Assembly (NCBI GenBank): GCA_047632015.1
Contig: JBLIBC010000125.1
Span: forward strand, 1 to 7,535
Reading direction: 5' to 3'
DNA from: JBLIAZ01 sp047632015
GTDB taxonomy: Bacteria; Bacteroidota; Bacteroidia; Flavobacteriales_C; GCA-002722245
DNA length: 7,535 nucleotides
Part shown: positions 1-4,859 of the stretch, one piece after another
How positions within the stretch are numbered: position 1 is the stretch's first letter
How the letters are laid out: each line of letters begins with the position of its first letter
Position numbers and translations under genes: made by a program
Notes under the pieces: generated by a model
The model's input: the letters and a program-made list of their open reading frames with translations, nothing else
Databases searched by the model: none
What the model was told of the DNA's origin: nothing

Positions 1-131
1 ACTGGTTCTAATTCACGGTAACTCTTACTGAATTCAGTGTACTTTTTTTGATCTGACACCACATCAGGTAGGCTCAACTTTTCAGCAAGCTCTTCAAATT
101 TAATTTTTAACGCGTGTAATTTATCTAACAT
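1..131 (-). CDS. prfA: Peptide chain release factor 1 (RF1), N-terminal fragment
   Basis: This is the first 43 codons of a gene that runs off the low-coordinate edge. RF1 recognises UAA and UAG stop codons on the ribosome and triggers peptide release. The visible peptide starts MLDKLHALKIKFEELAEKL and continues with the PDV-SDQKKYTEFSKSYRELEP pattern, which matches the N-terminal helical domain of bacterial RF1. The anticodon-like loop and the catalytic GGQ motif lie outside the window, so the call rests on the N-terminus alone. RF2 is the main alternative, but the PDVxSDxKKY spacing right after a short MLDKL leader fits RF1 better. The ATG at 131-129 is preceded by an A-rich leader (AAAAAATAAA) without a Shine-Dalgarno motif, as is usual in Bacteroidota. 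It lies 42 nt downstream of purM with a hairpin in the gap, so the two genes may be co-transcribed. Confidence 0.87.
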   Translation of the reverse strand, partial: MLDKLHALKIKFEELAEKLSLPDVVSDQKKYTEFSKSYRELEP

Positions 132-144
132 TTTATTTTTTCGA

Positions 145-166
145 GATCAAGCTAAAGAGCTTGATC
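145..166 (-). repeat. Perfect 9-bp inverted repeat (hairpin) between purM and prfA
   Basis: GATCAAGCT at 145-153 and AGCTTGATC at 158-166 are exact reverse complements separated by 4 nt, so the minus-strand transcript can form a 9-bp stem with a CUUU loop. The hairpin begins 7 nt after the purM stop codon and ends 13 nt before the prfA ATG. On the minus strand it is followed by TCGAAAAAATAAA, which is A-rich, so it lacks the U-tract of an intrinsic terminator. On the plus strand it is followed only by a weak AATGATTTT. It may be an mRNA 3'-end stabiliser, a processing site or a partial terminator. The function is inference. Confidence 0.7.
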
Positions 167-173
167 AATGATT

Positions 174-1343
174 TTAATATTCGTATTTTCCAAAAGGAGA
201 ATCGATGGTCAATTTGTTTCCAGTATGGTTTTCAACACGACCAATTATTTTGGCGTCTACATTAAATGATTTAGACACTTCAATGATATCCTTAGCATAT
301 TTTTCAGGCAAATAAACTTCCATTCTGTGCCCCATGTTAAACACTTTATACATTTCCTTCCAATCAGTCTTTGACTCCTCTTGGATCATTTTAAACAAAG
401 GTGGCAAGTCAAACAGGTCATCTTTAATGATGTGTACGTTCTCACTAAAGTGCAACACTTTTGTTTGCGCACCTCCACTACAATGCACTAATCCGTGAAT
501 TACTTTTCGGTAGCTTTCTAGTATTTTAATAATTATTGGAGCGTAAGTCCTTGTTGGTGATAACACCAATTGTCCAGCATTCACGTCCAATCCATCTACT
601 TTATCTAACAACTGTTTTGATCCTGAATAAATTAAGTCTTCAGGTACATTAGGGTCAAAGCTTTCAGGGTATTTGATGGCTAAGTACTTTGAAAACACAT
701 CATGCCTTGCGCTGGTCAAACCATTACTCCCCATTCCTCCATTATACTCAGACTCATAACTTGCCTGACCGAAAGATTCAAATCCTACAATTACATCACC
801 TCCCTGAATGTTGTGGTTGGATATTACATCTTCTCTTTTCATCCTTGCTGTCACAGTGGAGTCGACAATGATGGTACGAACCAAATCACCTACATCTGCT
901 GTTTCTCCTCCTGTTGAGTGAATGTTAAAACCATTATCTCTTAAGTTCTCTAAAACCTCCTCAGTCCCATTGATAATAGCTGATATTACCTCACCAGGTA
1001 CTTTCATTTTGTTTCGGCCAATGGTTGATGAAAGCAACACGTTATCAATTGCTCCAACACATAATAAATCATCAGTATTCATGATGACAGCATCTTGTGC
1101 AATCCCTTTCCAAACAGACAAATCACCTGTCTCCTTCCAATACATGTATGCTAAAGACGATTTTGTACCTGCTCCATCAGCGTGCATTACAACGCAATGG
1201 TCCTCACTTCCTGTCAATAAATCAGGAACTATTTTACAAAAAGCTCTAGGGAACAAACCCTTGTCAATGTTTTTAATCGCTGCGTGCACATCCTCTTTTG
1301 ATGCTGAAACACCTCTTAAGTCGTATCGTGATTCTGATTTCAT
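174..1343 (-). CDS. purM: Phosphoribosylformylglycinamidine cyclo-ligase (AIR synthetase)
   Basis: PurM catalyses step five of de novo purine synthesis in the cytoplasm, converting formylglycinamidine ribonucleotide and ATP to aminoimidazole ribonucleotide. The 389-residue protein carries the superfamily motifs in order: DGAGTKS (56-62), MNTDDLLCVGA (88-98), GGETAD (145-150), SNGLTSAR (206-213), LSPTRTY (261-267), HCSGGAQTK (287-295) and MYKVFNMGHRMEV (331-343). It is about 40 residues longer than the E. coli enzyme, and the usual ITGGG motif is replaced by HCSGGAQTK. I recall this long form as standard in Bacteroidota. The start MKSESRYDLRGVSASKEDV matches that group's N-terminus, which supports the ATG at 1343-1341. 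The gene sits 13 nt below the U-tract of a strong terminator and 42 nt above prfA. No separate promoter is obvious. A PurM-like paralogue with another substrate is possible but unlikely. Confidence 0.94.
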   Translation of the reverse strand: MKSESRYDLRGVSASKEDVHAAIKNIDKGLFPRAFCKIVPDLLTGSEDHCVVMHADGAGTKSSLAYMYWKETGDLSVWKGIAQDAVIMNTDDLLCVGAIDNVLLSSTIGRNKMKVPGEVISAIINGTEEVLENLRDNGFNIHSTGGETADVGDLVRTIIVDSTVTARMKREDVISNHNIQGGDVIVGFESFGQASYESEYNGGMGSNGLTSARHDVFSKYLAIKYPESFDPNVPEDLIYSGSKQLLDKVDGLDVNAGQLVLSPTRTYAPIIIKILESYRKVIHGLVHCSGGAQTKVLHFSENVHIIKDDLFDLPPLFKMIQEESKTDWKEMYKVFNMGHRMEVYLPEKYAKDIIEVSKSFNVDAKIIGRVENHTGNKLTIDSPFGKYEY

Positions 1344-1356
1344 TAATTATTGATGT

Positions 1357-1389
1357 AAAAAAAGCACCCCTATTTCCAGGAGTGCTTTT
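1357..1389 (-). terminator. Rho-independent terminator after the OmpA-family gene
   Basis: Read on the minus strand, AAAAGCACTCCT, a 6-nt loop GGAAAT and AGGGGTGCTTTT form a 12-bp stem that is closed in RNA, including one G-U pair. It ends in a run of seven T (1363-1357). The wobble becomes a C-A mismatch on the plus strand, where only four T follow, so the structure fits minus-strand transcription. It begins 19 nt after the stop codon of the 697-residue protein. Its U-tract ends only 13 nt before the purM ATG, so it may also act as an attenuator for purM. Confidence 0.88.
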
Positions 1390-1408
1390 GCTTATAATAC
1401 TTGTATAT

Positions 1409-3502
1409 CTACTTCTCTTTTTTCGGTGTAGCTTTCTCACCTTCACCTCCAGCAACGTAATCTGTTCTTAATACTTTGAACTCAGTACGCCTGTTCATTT
1501 GGTGAGCAACTTCCACTTTGTTTTTATCTTTTAATCCCGTAATGTATTTTTCACTTAATACAGTTCCAATTGGAAACATCCCTTGTTGTTTAGGAGTTAA
1601 TAATTTAAACCCAACTGAATCAATTGCCTTAGGAACACTTTCACCATAACCCTTAGCTACCATTCTGTCTTTAGCAACCCCAGATTTAGCAATAAAATCT
1701 ACAGCTGACTGAGCCCTAGCTTGTGCTAATTTTTCATTGTACGGTGCGCTACCTCTAAAATCTGTATGTGAACCAAGTTCTATTACAATCGTTGGATTAT
1801 CTTTCATCGTACTGATAAGACCTTGCAATTTATTCTTAGCATCTTTAGTCAACGTTGATTTATTGTAATCATATACAATGTTGGGGAGCTCGATTCCTCT
1901 TCTCTCAGGAATTTTCTCCAGACATAAATCTTGTATAAAGGTCTTAGAATCTTCAATCCCAACTACATCAATGTTCTTTTTATCTGAAGCAAAATATCTT
2001 TTAAATTCTGTTCCAACTGAATTAGTGTAGGTAGAATCAGATGAAGCTAGCAAAGTATACATTAATCCTAATTCCAACTTAAATTTATATTTACCATCAG
2101 CACCTGTAGTAACATCCTCTAATGAACCATTACTCCCTTTAAGCAGCACTGTAACATTCGCAACAGGTCCTCCAGCACAATCACCAATCACACCCTCTAC
2201 AAACACTTCTGCTTTTGGTAACACAAACGACCAAATATCAGTTAATCCTTTACTTCCTGCTCTGTTCGACGAAATAAACCCTCTTTCAAAATCACCATCA
2301 AAAACGATTGATGCATCATCAGCTGACGAGTTTAAAGGAACTTTCAAGTTAGTAACTGGTCCAAAACCTTTTTCCTCCTTAGCTGACTTGAACAAATCAA
2401 AACCTCCCATCCCAACATGACCGTTTGACGAAAAGTATAATGTTCCATCAGCATGAATAAAAGGATAATACTCGTGTCCAGGAGTATTAATTTCAGGACC
2501 TAAGTTTTTAGGATTAATGAATTTTTTTTCTTTTTTGTCCCAAGTGCTGTACCAAATATCAAATCCACCTTGCCCCCCTTTCATGTTTGACACGAAATAC
2601 AACCTGCTTTCATCAGCATTTATAAATGGATGAGAGTTTACTGTAGCAGAACTGTCATCAAATAATTCTAATTTAAGTGGCGCACCGTAACCTTGTCCTT
2701 TTTTAGTTGCTTTGTAAATGTCACAACCTTTCGTTTCCTTTTCGTGGTTTTCACATCTCGAAAAATATAATATACTGCACTTACTGTTTAAAGAAGGTGA
2801 ACCTTCTGCAAAATTTGTGTTAACTGGATCCGGCAATAATGTCGGCGAATTCCATTGACCAGTCTTCCTATCTAACTTACTAGTATACAAATCAGGAAAT
2901 GCTTCTCCACTCACATTGTTTTCATCGTTTCCTAACCCTCCTTTTCTGTACGATTGAAAAATTATTTCATCTTTCTTTTTACTAGAGTAATTAGGAATAG
3001 CATCATTGCTCTTTGTATTTAATTGCTTTACATTTTCAACCAAATATCTAGTCGGTTTTGCTATCCACTTCATCGCTAATTCGCAAGACTTTGCACCTTT
3101 AATCCCAGCTTCATCATCAGGCCTTTTATCTTGGTAAGTCATGTAGTGTTCCATTGCTTCACTGTACATTTCCATTTTTTTTAATGAATTTGCAAGCTTC
3201 AAATACACCTCAGGCTTTGAATCTGCAAAACCTCCACCTTTTTTAACTACTTTTCCGTACCAATTTACTGCATTTGCTACATCCCTAGTTTTCTCGTATG
3301 ATTGCGCTATTCTGTATGTGATAAGCTTTTTAAGCTCTTTGTCTTTCTCTTTTTTAAGTGCAATTTTATAATTGTCAATTGCAGCGAACCAGTATTGCTT
3401 TTCAAAAGCTTCGTTACCTTTTGTAGTAAACTTATTTTGTGCAGATACCGTAAATGTTAGGATTGTCAATGCTACGATTAGGGTAGTTCTAAATATTGTC
3501 AT
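1409..3502 (-). CDS. Exported TPR / PD40 propeller / OmpA-family protein (PorE-like architecture)
   Basis: This 697-residue protein is predicted to sit in the periplasm or at the outer membrane, anchored to peptidoglycan. Residues 1-21 form a signal peptide with an apparent cleavage site after VSA. Residues about 25-145 are TPR-like helices. Five propeller-type motifs follow at about 178-210, 243-264, 299-320, 353-374 and 407-426, of the form YFxSxxxGGxGGxDIW. Residues about 434-490 look like a carboxypeptidase-regulatory-like beta-sandwich. Residues about 540-680 are an OmpA_C domain with SHTDFRG (D581) and R596, 15 residues apart as in the diaminopimelate-binding pair of OmpA. The same domain order is known from PorE (PG1058), a type IX secretion component of Porphyromonas gingivalis. 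Bacteroidota also have many paralogues of this kind, so I withhold a symbol. There is no lipobox cysteine. The gene has its own upstream gap and a terminator, so it is probably monocistronic. Confidence 0.88.
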   Translation of the reverse strand: MTIFRTTLIVALTILTFTVSAQNKFTTKGNEAFEKQYWFAAIDNYKIALKKEKDKELKKLITYRIAQSYEKTRDVANAVNWYGKVVKKGGGFADSKPEVYLKLANSLKKMEMYSEAMEHYMTYQDKRPDDEAGIKGAKSCELAMKWIAKPTRYLVENVKQLNTKSNDAIPNYSSKKKDEIIFQSYRKGGLGNDENNVSGEAFPDLYTSKLDRKTGQWNSPTLLPDPVNTNFAEGSPSLNSKCSILYFSRCENHEKETKGCDIYKATKKGQGYGAPLKLELFDDSSATVNSHPFINADESRLYFVSNMKGGQGGFDIWYSTWDKKEKKFINPKNLGPEINTPGHEYYPFIHADGTLYFSSNGHVGMGGFDLFKSAKEEKGFGPVTNLKVPLNSSADDASIVFDGDFERGFISSNRAGSKGLTDIWSFVLPKAEVFVEGVIGDCAGGPVANVTVLLKGSNGSLEDVTTGADGKYKFKLELGLMYTLLASSDSTYTNSVGTEFKRYFASDKKNIDVVGIEDSKTFIQDLCLEKIPERRGIELPNIVYDYNKSTLTKDAKNKLQGLISTMKDNPTIVIELGSHTDFRGSAPYNEKLAQARAQSAVDFIAKSGVAKDRMVAKGYGESVPKAIDSVGFKLLTPKQQGMFPIGTVLSEKYITGLKDKNKVEVAHQMNRRTEFKVLRTDYVAGGEGEKATPKKEK

Positions 3503-3640
3503 TGTTATAATTTTAGATTTTTTTATGCAGCCTAAAAGTAATAATAATTTTAACTATTTAAAGCGTAATCATATAAAGTTTACGTACAACAACTGGAAAT
3601 CGTCGTTAAAAAAGGGTCGTTCAGCCACACAAAGTCAAAC
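3503..3640 (-). promoter_or_regulatory. Intergenic gap, probable promoter region of the OmpA-family gene
   Basis: This AT-rich 138-nt gap is the only sizeable non-coding stretch between co-directional genes here, so the promoter of the downstream exported protein most likely lies in it. The best minus-strand match to the Bacteroidota consensus (TTG, 19-21 nt, TAnnTTTG) is TTG at 3589-3587, then 19 nt, then TACGCTTT at 3567-3560, which has two mismatches. That match is weak. The leader before the ATG is A-rich (AATTATAACA) with no Shine-Dalgarno motif. A run of six T on the minus strand (3613-3608) follows the antiporter gene, but no convincing stem precedes it. Confidence 0.35.
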
Positions 3641-4585
3641 TCAGCGCATAACCAACAAGGATACGTATACTATATAAAACAGCAACAACAGCATTCCTTT
3701 CCACTTGCCTAATTTACGTTTAAACAACATCAAAACTAGCAGCAAAACCACAATCAAAAGCATCCAGATAATGTCTGTATCAAATATGCTTTGAGTCAAT
3801 GGAACTGGAGTTAAAATTGCAGTGATACCAAGTACTGATAATAAGTTAAAAATGTTTGACCCCATTAAATTCCCCAAAGCCAAATCGGTTTGTCCTCTGT
3901 ATGCAGCTATTGCACTGGTCACTAGCTCGGGTACAGATGTGCCAAAAGCAACAATTGTTACACCTATAACAAAAGGGCTCACACCAAAAGAAGTAGCTAT
4001 GTTTGTAGCTGAACTCACCAACCAACTTGAACCAAAAGCCAACCCAACAATTCCCAGGACAATAAACAAGATATTTAACCCAGTTGATTTTTGTTCTTCA
4101 GCGTCTATATCAGCATCAACGATGGCATCTTCTTTGTTTTTGAGCGATCTTACAATGAGTGCTGTGGTAAACACAATGAGCAGCGTGAACAAAATAATCC
4201 CTTCCCCTCTCGTAACCACTAAATCCATCATGAAGTAACTTGCCAATAGTGAAGCCGCCATTAGAATAGGCCAATCTTGCACTAAACTCACTTTGCTCAC
4301 AGCCACCGGGGCAATGATTGCAGTTACTCCTAAAACCAAACTTAAATTTGCAATGTTCGAACCAAGCACATTCCCTACAGACATTAAATTATTGTCACCC
4401 TCTTGGAATACTGCCTTAATACTTACTAATAGTTCAGGAACTGAGGTGCCAAAAGCTACAATAGTCATCCCTATAGTCAAGGCCGACATTCCTAGTTTAA
4501 AAGCCAAACCAACAGAGCCCTTAACGAGCAACTCACCTCCTACAATTAAGGCAGCGAACCCTAGGAGTAGGACTAAATAATCCAT
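3641..4585 (-). CDS. Calcium/sodium antiporter, CaCA family (YrbG-like)
   Basis: This is a 314-residue inner-membrane cation exchanger expected to extrude Ca2+ in exchange for Na+ or H+. The two alpha-repeats of the family are clear. Repeat 1 has TIVAFGTSVPE (41-51) and GNVLGSNIAN (71-80). Repeat 2 has TIVAFGTSVPE (210-220) and GNLMGSNIFN (238-247). Glutamates E51 and E220 are the expected ion ligands, by analogy with the glutamates of archaeal NCX_Mj. Most of the rest is hydrophobic, consistent with about ten membrane helices, and the length is typical of the YrbG group. A charged loop at 149-167 joins the two halves and is rich in D and E. The ATG directly follows the tatA stop codon (TAAATG) with no spacer, so translational coupling is likely and expression probably depends on the upstream genes. 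The exact ion preference cannot be read from the sequence. Confidence 0.93.
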   Translation of the reverse strand: MDYLVLLLGFAALIVGGELLVKGSVGLAFKLGMSALTIGMTIVAFGTSVPELLVSIKAVFQEGDNNLMSVGNVLGSNIANLSLVLGVTAIIAPVAVSKVSLVQDWPILMAASLLASYFMMDLVVTRGEGIILFTLLIVFTTALIVRSLKNKEDAIVDADIDAEEQKSTGLNILFIVLGIVGLAFGSSWLVSSATNIATSFGVSPFVIGVTIVAFGTSVPELVTSAIAAYRGQTDLALGNLMGSNIFNLLSVLGITAILTPVPLTQSIFDTDIIWMLLIVVLLLVLMLFKRKLGKWKGMLLLLFYIVYVSLLVMR

Positions 4586-4840
4586 TTAAGAATTGTCGTT
4601 TTTGGTGATATTGATGCTATCCTTGACATCTTCTTTCATTTTTTTGAAATCCCTGACGCTAGACGACATGTCCTTTGTGACCTCATTTTGAATGTCACTC
4701 GTAGCATTTTTTATTTCGCGAATTCCTTTCCCCAAACTTCGAGCTAATTCAGGTATTTTTTTTGAACCAAACAACATCAAGACAGCAACCATGATAAACA
4801 TGAGTTCGCCGCCACTAGGAGATAAAAAAAGTAAGTTCAT
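4586..4840 (-). CDS. tatA: Sec-independent protein translocase subunit TatA/TatE
   Basis: This 84-residue protein is a small subunit of the twin-arginine translocase, which moves folded proteins across the inner membrane. It has the family layout: a short periplasmic N-terminus, one membrane helix (about 11-24, GGELMFIMVAVLMLFG), the FG hinge (F24-G25), an amphipathic helix containing KKIPELARSLGKGIREIKNA (27-46), and a charged C-terminal tail. The length and hinge fit TatA/TatE. The glutamate E12 at the start of the helix is also seen in TatB, so a combined TatA/TatB role is possible. No tatC is present in the window. The start is preceded by AGGAAAT, one of the few Shine-Dalgarno-like sites here. 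The gene lies 19 nt after secDF and abuts the antiporter gene. Confidence 0.93.
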   Translation of the reverse strand: MNLLFLSPSGGELMFIMVAVLMLFGSKKIPELARSLGKGIREIKNATSDIQNEVTKDMSSSVRDFKKMKEDVKDSINITKNDNS

Positions 4841-4859
4841 ATTTCCTATATCTTACCAG

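Noticed and set aside
689..1353. Plus-strand open frames opposite purM, including one of 143 codons at 922-1353
   Set aside because: The opposite strand encodes a full PurM with all family motifs, and the plus-strand peptides show no domain pattern.
1390..1411. TATTAT on the minus strand as a -10 box for purM
   Set aside because: It resembles an E. coli -10 element but not the Bacteroidota TAnnTTTG box, has no matching upstream element, and such AT-rich hexamers are frequent by chance here.
1273..1455. Minus-strand 60-codon frame bridging the purM start and the OmpA gene end
   Set aside because: It crosses the terminator hairpin, overlaps both genes in another frame, and gives a basic peptide without recognisable features.
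3608..3640. Intrinsic terminator for the antiporter gene
   Set aside because: There is a run of six T on the minus strand, but the preceding bases form at best a five-pair stem with two wobbles, which is too weak to call.
3372..4580. Open frames on the plus strand at 3372-3677, 3822-4238 and 4293-4580
   Set aside because: They lie opposite well-supported genes for most of their length and their translations resemble no protein family I know. They look like antisense shadows.
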